Shown one piece after another: positions 8,847 through 14,425 of a stretch of DNA of 23,982 bases; within the stretch, counting starts at the first letter, position 1; the number at the start of each line of letters is the position of its first letter. Source of the stretch: a virus; IMG/VR virus record IMGVR_UViG_3300027816_000400, positions 1-23,982 of that record; one strand, 5' to 3'. A program made the translations under genes and the position numbers. Below the pieces are notes generated by a model that worked only from the letters and a program-made list of their open reading frames with translations, did not search any database and was not told the DNA's origin.

Positions 8847-9116
8847 TTAGCGACTGCGCCAATAATGCGCATCACGCAGCCTGTCGTCTGCCCGCTGCTC
8901 TGCTTGCAATCGATCGTGGCAAGGGCCACAGATCGCTTCGTACCACTGGCCGACAGGTTGCTGGAGGACGGTCAACTCCCCGCACTCCTGGCACTCCTGA
9001 TTGCAATGGATGCAGTGATCACGATGCGGGAAGTGGGCTATCCGGGCGCAGGACGGGCAGACCGGATAGTCCGTCAGGTTGTCGTCGCCACAGCGCGGGC
9101 ACTCAGCATCGCTCAT
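8847..9116 (-). CDS. Cysteine-rich multi-zinc-ribbon protein
   Basis: An 89-residue protein with five CxxC pairs: CPRC, CPSC, CIHC, CQEC and CGPC, enough for two zinc sites. It is otherwise hydrophilic with an Arg-rich C-terminus. The ATG at 9116 overlaps the upstream TGA as TGATG; a GTG one codon earlier is possible. It sits in a run of three consecutive small zinc-binding proteins upstream of Bet. A nucleic-acid or replication-factor binding role is inferred from that context only. Confidence 0.65.
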   Translation of the reverse strand: MSDAECPRCGDDNLTDYPVCPSCARIAHFPHRDHCIHCNQECQECGELTVLQQPVGQWYEAICGPCHDRLQAEQRADDRLRDAHYWRSR

Positions 9117-9307
9117 CACAGGCCCACCTCGCCATCAATCGTGTCAACAATAGCCGTCTGGCTGTTCGCTACAGAATGATGGATATCATCCTGGCAATGC
9201 CAGCAGATTGCAGTGTCGTCAAAGTGATAGTTGTTACACTGCAGGCAACGAACCGCGCCGATGGCCGCGATGTATTCCGCTTCGTCTTCGATAGTCATGG
9301 TGGTCAT
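9116..9307 (-). CDS. 63-aa zinc-ribbon protein
   Basis: A 63-residue protein with CLQC at 21-24 and CWHC at 35-38, a four-cysteine zinc ribbon in an acidic, otherwise unremarkable sequence. The ATG at 9307 follows AAGGAG, which directly abuts the stop of the preceding 44-aa gene; a longer start at 9460 would overlap that gene and is rejected. It is coupled by TGATG to the next Cys-rich gene. Confidence 0.6.
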   Translation of the reverse strand: MTTMTIEDEAEYIAAIGAVRCLQCNNYHFDDTAICWHCQDDIHHSVANSQTAIVDTIDGEVGL

Positions 9308-9317
9308 AGTTCTCTCC

Positions 9318-9452
9318 TTAAAATGGAATCTCGTCATCGCTGGCATCGTTGCACTCGCCGCAGGGGTGCGTGTAACTGTCCACTGAGCCATCAGCGGCGA
9401 CATACTCGCCCAAGGTGATGTATCCGTTCTCACAGCGTGGGTCATCGCACAT
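9318..9452 (-). CDS. 44-aa Cys-rich protein with SSB-like C-terminal tip
   Basis: A very short gene, first in the leftward operon. It encodes MCDDPRCENGYITLGEYV, then a middle part, then CGECNDASDDEIPF. The four cysteines (2, 7, 31, 34) suggest one zinc site. The end, acidic residues followed by DDEIPF, matches the tip that bacterial and phage SSB proteins use to dock DNA repair and replication enzymes. The ATG at 9452 has an ACGGAG ribosome site eight bases ahead. Start and stop fit exactly between the promoter and the next ribosome site. The function is inferred: it may mimic or supplement the SSB tip and recruit host proteins for Bet-dependent recombination. Confidence 0.65.
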   Translation of the reverse strand: MCDDPRCENGYITLGEYVAADGSVDSYTHPCGECNDASDDEIPF

Positions 9453-9500
9453 TGTTGCATCTCCGTTCACCGGCGGCTCCATTGCCGCTTCGATGGTGTG

Positions 9501-9529
9501 ACTATATCCCCACTAAGCTTGTTTGTCAA
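9501..9529 (-). promoter_or_regulatory. Main leftward promoter
   Basis: Minus-strand TTGACA (9524-9529), a 17-base spacer, then TATAGT (9501-9506): five of six matches at -10 and six of six at -35. Start of transcription would be near 9494, about 40 bases before the 44-aa gene. Confidence 0.8.
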
Positions 9530-9571
9530 TAAGAAAATATCGAGAGAGATGAATTATTTTTCGATTGACAA
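9523..9571. promoter_or_regulatory. Inverted repeat spanning both divergent -35 boxes (operator candidate)
   Basis: TTGTCAAT (9523-9530) and ATTGACAA (9564-9571) are a perfect inverted repeat separated by 33 bases of A/T-rich DNA. Each arm contains the -35 box of one of two divergent promoters. Part of the symmetry follows simply from having two TTGACA boxes, but the two extra matched bases on each arm and the adjacent HTH gene make this a possible operator pair. Confidence 0.4.
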
Positions 9572-9594
9572 TCGGGGGAGTAGGGGCGTATTGT
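9565..9594 (+). promoter_or_regulatory. Rightward promoter of the HTH gene
   Basis: TTGACA (9565-9570), an 18-base spacer, and TATTGT (9589-9594). The predicted start of transcription is 9601-9602, exactly the ATG of the HTH gene, so the message would be leaderless. The -10 has four of six matches. Confidence 0.55.
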
Positions 9595-9601
9595 CTGGCC
9601 C

Positions 9602-9847
9602 ATGGACGAGACGTATATTACAGTCACGGAGGCGGCGCACATCACCGGATATCAGCGGCAGACGGTTCTGCACTGGATTCGGCGGGGATTCCTTCGCGCC
9701 GATCGAGTCGGGCGGTCCTGGATGATCGCTCGGGCCGATCTGCTGGCGTATGAGCCGGAGCGGTCAGCTTTTGGAGCGGCCCAAGCATTGCCGCAATACC
9801 TGCGCGACAAGTACCCAGATCAGGTTGTGCAGTCCAACGATATTTGA
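9602..9847 (+). CDS. Excisionase/MerR-type HTH DNA-binding protein
   Basis: An 81-residue protein whose first 55 residues form a winged helix-turn-helix of the excisionase (HTH_17) type: YITVTEAAHITGYQRQTVLH, then WIRRGFLRADRVGRSWMIAR and ADLLAYEP. The C-terminus is short and helical. There is no ribosome site before the ATG, and the best promoter would start transcription at the ATG itself. It is the only regulator in the divergent region, so it probably controls one or both promoters at 9501-9594. An excisionase role is unlikely without an integrase in view. Confidence 0.8.
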   Translation: MDETYITVTEAAHITGYQRQTVLHWIRRGFLRADRVGRSWMIARADLLAYEPERSAFGAAQALPQYLRDKYPDQVVQSNDI

Positions 9848-10226
9848 CACTTTTGCCCGTATGGTCTTTCTTCGGCGATGCGTGAAGCGTGATTGACGTA
9901 GCAGGGAGCGCATCAATGCAGAGGGGGGCTCTGCACAACTCCAGCGATCCTGGGACGGGCAAACGAGACACCGACGGCGACGGGCTGCCCGCCTCGTCTA
10001 GCCAGCCTAACGGCGGCGCATCGTCGGAATCCTCGGTCGAGTGAGCGGCCGAGAGGGGGAGGGTAATACCTACACCTCCCCCGCTTACCAAGATCTGTGG
10101 GCAGCCGTCGGAGCAGCGGTTCTGGGGTGCAGCTGGTGGCTTTTGCTACACGGGGGCTGCACCTCGCCCACGCCAGTTCCCTGACAAGCGTCAGGGCGTT
10201 ACATGGGAAATAAAGGTGTGTCTACC
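9848..10226 (+). other. Hairpin-rich region without a clear gene
   Basis: About 380 bases after the HTH gene with several perfect inverted repeats: TGCAGAG/CTCTGCA (9917-9935), CTCGG/CCGAG (10032-10053), GGGGGAGG/CCTCCCCC (10055-10082), GGTGCAGC/GCTGCACC (10126-10163) and CCCTGAC/GTCAGGG (10179-10196). It ends in the terminator at 10227. The density suggests a structured transcript: either a long untranslated end of the HTH message or an independent non-coding RNA. No known RNA family was recognised, and no good promoter was found inside. Confidence 0.45.
9916..10044 (+). CDS. Possible 42-aa disordered small protein
   Basis: An ATG with GGGAG eight bases ahead opens a frame encoding MQRGALHNSSDPGTGKRDTD and a Gly/Ser-rich, probably disordered remainder. 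The same frame continues past the TGA at 10042-10044 for another 70 codons, to 10257. It overlaps the hairpin-rich region, so the frame may be a by-product of RNA structure or a decayed gene. Low confidence. Confidence 0.25.
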   Translation: MQRGALHNSSDPGTGKRDTDGDGLPASSSQPNGGASSESSVE

Positions 10227-10255
10227 GGGAGGCTCTGCAGCCTCCCACTTTTTTT
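10227..10255 (+). terminator. Factor-independent terminator
   Basis: GGGAGGCT, loop CTGC, AGCCTCCC, then AC and seven T. A strong rightward terminator that would end transcripts from the HTH gene. The T-run abuts GAGGT, the ribosome site of the next small gene. Confidence 0.85.
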
Positions 10256-10265
10256 GAGGTGTGCA

Positions 10266-10409
10266 ATGGTGTTTGTGCTGTGGATACTGCTGGAAATCAA
10301 CCGGATCTCTGCGCGGCCTGTCCTGGCTGAGATTGATGGGCGGCCAACGCGGATCGAGCTGGAGCAGTCTGACGAACGACCGACGCGATATATTCGGCCT
10401 CGTCGATAG
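10266..10409 (+). CDS. Possible 47-aa protein with hydrophobic N-terminus
   Basis: Encodes MVFVLWILLEINRISARPVL, then AEIDGRPTRIELEQSDE and an Arg-rich end. GAGGT at 10256-10260 is five bases before the ATG. The first ten residues are hydrophobic but too short for a clear membrane helix. It lies between a terminator and the next promoter, so its expression would require read-through. A real but conditional gene is plausible; no family was recognised. Confidence 0.4.
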   Translation: MVFVLWILLEINRISARPVLAEIDGRPTRIELEQSDERPTRYIRPRR

Positions 10410-10416
10410 TTTCCCG

Positions 10417-10444
10417 TTGACAAATAGCAAGAGATAGCGATAAT
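10417..10444 (+). promoter_or_regulatory. Strong rightward promoter before the structured RNA
   Basis: TTGACA (10417-10422), a 16-base spacer, then GATAAT (10439-10444): a near-consensus sigma70 site. Predicted start is near 10451, the first base of the first RNA hairpin. Confidence 0.7.
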
Positions 10445-10450
10445 AGAATC

Positions 10451-10602
10451 TGGCCGCTGGGGTGACGCCCAGCATCGGAGGCCAAATGGGAAGGGACGAC
10501 AATTCGAATCTGAAAGCCTTTTGCGAAGGCGGGTCAGGTCGATGGCCGTCAACCATCTACCCTTTCCAACCTGCCCGTTCTTCGCAAAGGGCTTTTTGTT
10601 TT
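10451..10602 (+). ncRNA. Structured leader or small RNA with terminal long hairpin
   Basis: About 150 nt transcribed from the promoter at 10417-10444. Stem 1: TGGCC (10451-10455) with GGCCA (10480-10484), enclosing GCTGGG/CCCAGC (10456-10473). Stem 2: two 27-base arms at 10513-10539 and 10569-10595 share 16 consecutive pairs (one G-U) and then CGGG and CAGGT pairs around small bulges; the loop holds GATGG/CCATC. The right arm runs into TTTTTGTTTT (10592-10601), so it has the form of a factor-independent terminator. The ribosome site GGAG (10603-10606) of the next gene follows at once. It could be a free-standing small RNA, an attenuator for the replication operon, or an RNA antiterminator of the HK022 put type. 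No known family was recognised. Confidence 0.6.
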
Positions 10603-10611
10603 GGAGATGAC

Positions 10612-10965
10612 ATGCAAGCAAGAGATTTACAACCATTGATGATCGCCAGTCCAATTGTGCCGCTGGTTGGAGAAGACCTGAATCTAGGATATTTAATTAG
10701 TCAGCTGATCTGGGCTATCAGGGAATCGACACAAGAGCTCGTAAACGACAATAACAAGTGGCGCACTTTTGATATTCAGGATTTTGCCAAGAATATTGGA
10801 ATGTCTGAGGAATGGATTATCTCACAGGCCGTTTCGATCATCTATTCCAACTCTGATTATTTGCGCGATCAGACATTTTTCCGATATGACTCGACGATGG
10901 GCATAATAGGCCTAAATCTTCAGCTATTGACAGATGCGATCAACGAAATGCGGGAGGGTGTATGA
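10612..10965 (+). CDS. Hypothetical protein at the head of the replication operon
   Basis: A 117-residue acidic, helical protein (NLGYLISQLIWAIRESTQEL, DIQDFAKNIGMSEEWIISQA). The segment DFAKNIGMSEEWIISQAVSI could be a helix-turn-helix. The ATG at 10612 follows GGAG by five bases; the longer frame starting at 10462 lies across the structured RNA and is rejected. It overlaps the initiator start as ATGA, so the two are coupled. No family was recognised; a replication or regulatory role is inferred from position. Confidence 0.7.
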   Translation: MQARDLQPLMIASPIVPLVGEDLNLGYLISQLIWAIRESTQELVNDNNKWRTFDIQDFAKNIGMSEEWIISQAVSIIYSNSDYLRDQTFFRYDSTMGIIGLNLQLLTDAINEMREGV

Positions 10966-11849
10966 GCCGCTTAATAAAAGCGACGGATCAGCGAGAGTCA
11001 CCAATTGTCTACTTTGATATTGAGTTGGACGATATTGGCCTGACTGTGTACGAGTATCGCGCCTATGGCCGGATTGCTCGACGGGCATCAGGCGGCAAGC
11101 GATCTTGCACTGAGTCGCTTGATTCGATGGCTTTGGGTTGTCAGATGTCGCGTCGAAGTCTGATCAATGCAATTAAGGGCTTGATCGATCGGCGGATGAT
11201 CGCGCGTGAATCAAAACTTGGTGATACCTCAACTTATTACCTGACCGACAAGTCGAGCTGGATACCTGGTGCATCAGGTGCCCACCTTACCCAAGCACCA
11301 CGTGCCCAGGGGGTGGTGCACCACGTGCCCACCCCTGGTGCGTCACGTGCCCAGGGGGTGGTGCACCACGTGCCCACAAAGAATACAAATAAGAATACAC
11401 AGAAGAAAACAAGAGAAGAGAGTGGGGTGATCTCGCCAGCGGCGAGCATAGCCAGACCGCACACACCACAGATTGAGGATGCTGTCTCTATTGCTCTTGA
11501 ATACTTTCCTCAGATGGGGATCTGGCAACAGGAGCTGATTGCAAATGCAGATATCAATCATCTGGCGCTTTGGCGGCAAACCATGCAGATATGGAGCGAT
11601 CACAAGTGGAGCAAGGGCAACATCCACGGAATGATTGACAAGTACCACCATCTCGAAAATCAGGAAATCAAGCACAAGGAGTACCGCAACAATGGACAGA
11701 ATCGACCAGTACGCGAAAGCCACAATGAGCGAGCAATCAGAGAGACCGTCGAATACATCGAGCGTCTCACCGGAACGACAGTCCGCGATAGCGACGCTCA
11801 TTCAACAGACACGCTCTTTAAGCTCCCTGCCGCTTTCGGTGGGGAATGA
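10962..11849 (+). CDS. Replication initiator-like protein (lambda O-type organisation)
   Basis: A 295-residue protein. The N-terminal 100 residues are a winged-helix/HTH_36-like domain of the type seen in phage replication organisers: LTVYEYRAYGRIARRASGGK, then SLDSMALGCQMSRRSLINAI and KGLIDRRMIARE. The middle (about 105-150) is a repeat-bearing linker with RAQGVVHHVPT twice, encoded by the iterons, followed by KNTNKNTQKKTREES. The C-terminal part (about 165-270) is helical with IWSDHKWSKGNIHGMIDKYH. As in lambda O, the origin appears to lie inside the gene and a P-like gene follows, overlapping it by 158 bases. The ribosome site GGGAGG precedes the ATG. Confidence 0.75.
   Translation: MSRLIKATDQRESPIVYFDIELDDIGLTVYEYRAYGRIARRASGGKRSCTESLDSMALGCQMSRRSLINAIKGLIDRRMIARESKLGDTSTYYLTDKSSWIPGASGAHLTQAPRAQGVVHHVPTPGASRAQGVVHHVPTKNTNKNTQKKTREESGVISPAASIARPHTPQIEDAVSIALEYFPQMGIWQQELIANADINHLALWRQTMQIWSDHKWSKGNIHGMIDKYHHLENQEIKHKEYRNNGQNRPVRESHNERAIRETVEYIERLTGTTVRDSDAHSTDTLFKLPAAFGGE
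11265..11420. other. Predicted replication origin: five iterons and A-rich tract
   Basis: The 9-mer ACGTGCCCA occurs at 11300, 11323, 11345 and 11368, with AGGTGCCCA at 11276; spacings are 24, 23, 22 and 23 bases, about two helical turns. Two perfect 34-bp direct repeats (11299-11332, 11344-11377) each contain the palindrome GTGGTGCACCAC. An A-rich, purine-rich stretch follows at 11377-11420, suitable for strand opening. The order of iterons then easily melted DNA inside the initiator gene matches lambda ori. Confidence 0.7.
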
Positions 11850-12297
11850 GCTGGCTTTTGCCGTGCAAACGTGGACGGTGGCTCTCGAGGACATTCCGGA
11901 TCATATGTTAGGGCCAGCCTGGAAACGGGCTACCAAGGAGCACGACTGGAGCAAGCCATTTCCCGCCCATGCACTGATGCCAGCGTACAAGGCACTCCTC
12001 CTTGAGGATCGCGAAAAGCGGCAGACTCTCGGCGGTCGGCGTCGAGACGACACTACCCGCTGCCGGTATTGCGACGACACCGGCTACGTGCCGATTGCGA
12101 CCTACTGCCCGACGGGGAACGAGTGGTATTACTCAGTGTATGGCTGCCAGTGTGCGGCCACGCCAATCAGCCAGCGACAGGCCGTCCAGGTGCGCGATTG
12201 CTGGGAGCGTGACGATCGGGGCCGATGGGTGCCGGGATCGGCGCAGGAGTCACCCCGCTGCCGATGCGGATTCTGCCGCAACAAGGGGGGCGCATGA
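11692..12297 (+). CDS. Helicase loader-like (lambda P position) protein with zinc finger
   Basis: A 201-residue protein. The ATG at 11692 follows AAGGAG at 11677-11682 and lies 158 bases inside the initiator gene in another frame. The central part, FAVQTWTVALEDIPDHMLG then PAWKRATKEHDWSKPFPAHA and LMPAYKALL, has the W...FP.H...Y layout of small phage loader proteins. The C-terminal half has many cysteines: CRYCDDTG, CQC and CRCGFC, fitting one or two zinc sites. Position right after the initiator supports a helicase loader; this is inferred, not proven. Confidence 0.6.
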   Translation: MDRIDQYAKATMSEQSERPSNTSSVSPERQSAIATLIQQTRSLSSLPLSVGNELAFAVQTWTVALEDIPDHMLGPAWKRATKEHDWSKPFPAHALMPAYKALLLEDREKRQTLGGRRRDDTTRCRYCDDTGYVPIATYCPTGNEWYYSVYGCQCAATPISQRQAVQVRDCWERDDRGRWVPGSAQESPRCRCGFCRNKGGA

Positions 12298-12596
12298 GAC
12301 TCAGGCGCATCATCGATATCAATTTGCTCACCAATCGGAGCCAGCAGAGCATCCAAGTGGACCTGTATACGGGCCACCGGACAACGATCATCAGAACCGT
12401 GAAGGATGTGACGGCCAAGGCCGGGGTGACAACCGGCACGATCACCATCGAACACCAGGACTACACGGTCAGGCAGGTAGGCAAGTCCAACGAGTGGTAC
12501 TTCTGCGACGCCAACGGGCAGCGCATCAGGCAAGAGTTTGACAAGCAAAACAATGACGAAAAAGCATACCGCGAGAAGCGGGAAAGGGGGGAGTGA
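12294..12596 (+). CDS. Hypothetical 100-aa protein
   Basis: A basic protein starting at an ATG overlapping the previous stop (ATGA) and preceded by AAGGGGGG. The N-terminal half is beta-rich (IDINLLTNRSQQSIQVDLYT), followed by ITIEHQDYTVRQVGKSNEWY and a charged helical tail (KQNNDEKAYREKRERGE). A small SH3-like or beta-barrel fold is possible. No family was recognised. Confidence 0.65.
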   Translation: MRLRRIIDINLLTNRSQQSIQVDLYTGHRTTIIRTVKDVTAKAGVTTGTITIEHQDYTVRQVGKSNEWYFCDANGQRIRQEFDKQNNDEKAYREKRERGE

Positions 12597-12865
12597 TGGC
12601 AAGCAAGCTGACAATCAAAGAAGAACACGGTGGCGAGAATATGCCGCTGTATTATGCGGTGTATGACCAAGAAGGGCGTCAGGTGTCGATGCACTATGCG
12701 CGGGAGGATGCCGAGGTAATGGCCGCGTCGCGGATGATGATGGAGGCATTGGAAAAGTATTTCACTTATGTAGTTTACCAGATTACTAAATACAACGAAA
12801 ACGAATATGAGTTGGGATTGGCGGAGCGAATGAAAGCCGCAATCGCAGCGGCGGAGGGGGAGTGA
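12596..12865 (+). CDS. Hypothetical 89-aa protein
   Basis: An acidic protein coupled to its neighbour by TGATG, with GGGGGGAG just before the start. It has an early MPLYYAVYDQEGRQVSMHYA segment followed by helices (RMMMEALEKYFTYVVYQITK and LAERMKAAIAAAEGE). An internal ATG at the MPLYYAV position is an alternative start. No family was recognised. Confidence 0.6.
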   Translation: MASKLTIKEEHGGENMPLYYAVYDQEGRQVSMHYAREDAEVMAASRMMMEALEKYFTYVVYQITKYNENEYELGLAERMKAAIAAAEGE

Positions 12866-12878
12866 TGGCAGTCATCGC

Positions 12879-12903
12879 AGCTGTCAAGGATTGCTTGACA
12901 GCT
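12879..12903. promoter_or_regulatory. Perfect 10-bp inverted repeat before the nuclease gene
   Basis: AGCTGTCAAG (12879-12888), loop GATTG, CTTGACAGCT (12894-12903). A second, imperfect hairpin GCCGAGG-ATT-CCTTGGC follows at about 12909-12925. It could be an operator or an RNA hairpin controlling the nuclease gene at 12946. Confidence 0.5.
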
Positions 12904-12945
12904 CAAGTGCCGAGGATTCCTTGGCTATTCAACAGGAGAACAACA

Positions 12946-13254
12946 ATGCCAAAATACAACGCAAGAGTGGATCGCAACCAAGCGGAAATCGTCGAAGCTT
13001 TCCGCCGCTATGGGGCCAGCGTGGCGCATACTCACACACTGGGCCACGGTTTCCCGGATTTGGTGGTGGGCTATCGTGGCCAAAACTGGCTGGTTGAGGT
13101 CAAGGATTGGATGAAGCCGCCTAGCCAACGCAAGCTGACGCCAGCAGAGCAGGAGTTCCGCGATGCTTGGCGCGGCTCATATTACGTGGTCGAGACCGTG
13201 GGTGACGTGGCCGCGCTTATCGAAGCGCATTGCAAGCTCGAGGAGGCAGCATGA
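12946..13254 (+). CDS. VRR-NUC family nuclease
   Basis: A 102-residue PD-(D/E)XK nuclease of the small phage VRR-NUC type. Family features are MPKYNARVDRNQAEIVEAFR at the start, GHGFPDLVVGYRGQNWLVEV with catalytic D38, E51 and K53 (EVK), then KPPSQRKLTPAEQEFRDAWR. The ATG at 12946 follows AGGAG (12934-12938) and matches the usual family start; the frame is open upstream to 12865, which would add 27 residues of unlike sequence. Related proteins resolve branched DNA or cut phage recombination intermediates. Confidence 0.9.
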   Translation: MPKYNARVDRNQAEIVEAFRRYGASVAHTHTLGHGFPDLVVGYRGQNWLVEVKDWMKPPSQRKLTPAEQEFRDAWRGSYYVVETVGDVAALIEAHCKLEEAA

Positions 13255-13562
13255 AATCAACAAAGGAACTGTTAAGCCAAGCACGTATAGAGCACATGGA
13301 ATGTGAAGACAAATGGTATTCATGCCCAGAAGCAGCAGGGGGTTGTTGGAACGATACTCTAGAGCTGCGTTGTAACTGCGGCTCAGACAACACAAATGAA
13401 TGCTTGGAGCTAATTGGCGATCAGATTGATATAGTGACGGCATTTTTGCAAAACTTATTAACCGATGTGACACCGCGTATGGCAGACGATGTGGCCGATC
13501 GGTATGATCGTCGAATTAACGAGCTAATCAGAATGCTGACTGATAATGAGGAGGCCGCATGA
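13251..13562 (+). CDS. Hypothetical Cys-rich 103-aa protein
   Basis: Starts at an ATG overlapping the nuclease stop (ATGA) after GGAGG. The middle contains CEDKWYSCPEAAGGC and LRCNCGSDNTNEC, seven cysteines that could form a zinc site, followed by helices (LIGDQIDIVTAFLQNLLTDV, ELIRMLTDNEE). No family was recognised. It is the coupled neighbour of the DHFR gene. Confidence 0.65.
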   Translation: MKSTKELLSQARIEHMECEDKWYSCPEAAGGCWNDTLELRCNCGSDNTNECLELIGDQIDIVTAFLQNLLTDVTPRMADDVADRYDRRINELIRMLTDNEEAA

Positions 13563-14416
13563 TTATCTCCATTATTGCAGCTCTCGACGAGCGCGGCACA
13601 ATCGGCCAGGACAATCGCATACCGTGGCGGCAGGCGGCAGACCTGAAGCGGTTTCGGCATCTCACCAGCGGCCATTATGTGGTCATGGGGCGACGTACCT
13701 ATGAGAGCCTGCCGCAGCCGCGAGTGCTTCCGGAGCGGAAAATGATTGTCCTCTCCACGACCGATGAGTTTGCTCGCACTCTGCCAAATCACGTGATTCA
13801 CCAGCGGTCAATCTTCTCCGCGATGGAGTATGCCGAGAAGGCCGGGGAGACGGAGCTTTTCTTGATCGGCGGCTGGGAGGTGTACATGATGGGCCTGCTG
13901 TTTGCGGATCGGATGTATCTAACCAGAGTCCGCGCCAGCACCAAGGGAAAAGTCACCAAATTCCCCGAAATTGCGCGGAGAGAGTGGGAGCTGCGCCAAT
14001 CGGCTGGACCATATCCGGCCGACGCGCACAACCAGCACTCATATACGTTCGAGCTGCACGAACGGCTTACTGAGGACGTATTGACGGCGCGGCGACGCGA
14101 AAAGCGGCTACGGCAATACGAAGCGCATCGGATCAGGACCATGACTGATGTGGTTTGCGAGGGCTGCGGGGTGCAATTCCGGCGGGCACTGGCCGACGTC
14201 AACTCGAGCATCAAAAATGGCCGGCAGATTTTTTGCTCTAACAGCTGCGCGGCCAAAACTCGCAATGCCTTAATTAGTCAACTGACAACTATTTCTTGCA
14301 CGTGTGAGAAATGCGGAGTACAGTTCACTCGGCCAGCCAGCTTGAGCAAAAATAAACACCACTATTGCTCAAAAGCATGCTATCGAGCTGATTTGAAGCG
14401 GGTCAGAAATCTCTAG
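13559..14416 (+). CDS. Dihydrofolate reductase with C-terminal zinc-finger extension
   Basis: A 285-residue protein. Residues 1-170 are DHFR, which reduces dihydrofolate with NADPH for thymidylate synthesis: MIISIIAALDERGTIGQDN, IPWRQAADLKRF with the active-site Asp at 28, VVMGRRTYESL, and LFLIGGWEVYM are all present. A linker (about 171-195) leads to two cysteine clusters of treble-clef type, CEGCGVQF...FCSNSC and CEKCGVQF...YCSKAC. Ordinary DHFR is about 160 residues, so the extension is unusual. The frame is continuous and both fingers look intact. ATGA coupling to the upstream gene. The finger type is often found on phage nucleases and DNA-binding proteins. Confidence 0.9.
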   Translation: MIISIIAALDERGTIGQDNRIPWRQAADLKRFRHLTSGHYVVMGRRTYESLPQPRVLPERKMIVLSTTDEFARTLPNHVIHQRSIFSAMEYAEKAGETELFLIGGWEVYMMGLLFADRMYLTRVRASTKGKVTKFPEIARREWELRQSAGPYPADAHNQHSYTFELHERLTEDVLTARRREKRLRQYEAHRIRTMTDVVCEGCGVQFRRALADVNSSIKNGRQIFCSNSCAAKTRNALISQLTTISCTCEKCGVQFTRPASLSKNKHHYCSKACYRADLKRVRNL

Positions 14417-14425
14417 GAGGAACAA

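Noticed and set aside
9602-9847. Excisionase of an integration module
   Set aside because: The fold fits, but no integrase or attachment site was seen in this window; a regulator is the simpler reading.
9642-10091. 149-codon minus-strand frame over the HTH gene and the hairpin region
   Set aside because: It is antisense to the HTH domain, has shadow-like composition and no ribosome site that I could support.
10462-10611. N-terminal extension of the 117-aa gene back to 10462
   Set aside because: It would translate the structured RNA hairpins; the ATG at 10612 has GGAG at the right distance.
10191-10654. Minus-strand frames across 10191-10654
   Set aside because: They cross a promoter, a terminator-like hairpin and the structured RNA; composition is shadow-like.
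11299-11377. 34-bp repeats as a CRISPR array
   Set aside because: Only two units with an 11-base gap, inside a coding frame; spacing and 9-mer periodicity fit iterons.
12865-12945. 27-residue N-terminal extension of the VRR-NUC protein
   Set aside because: The family normally begins at MPKYNARVD, which has its own AGGAG site; the extension crosses a perfect hairpin.
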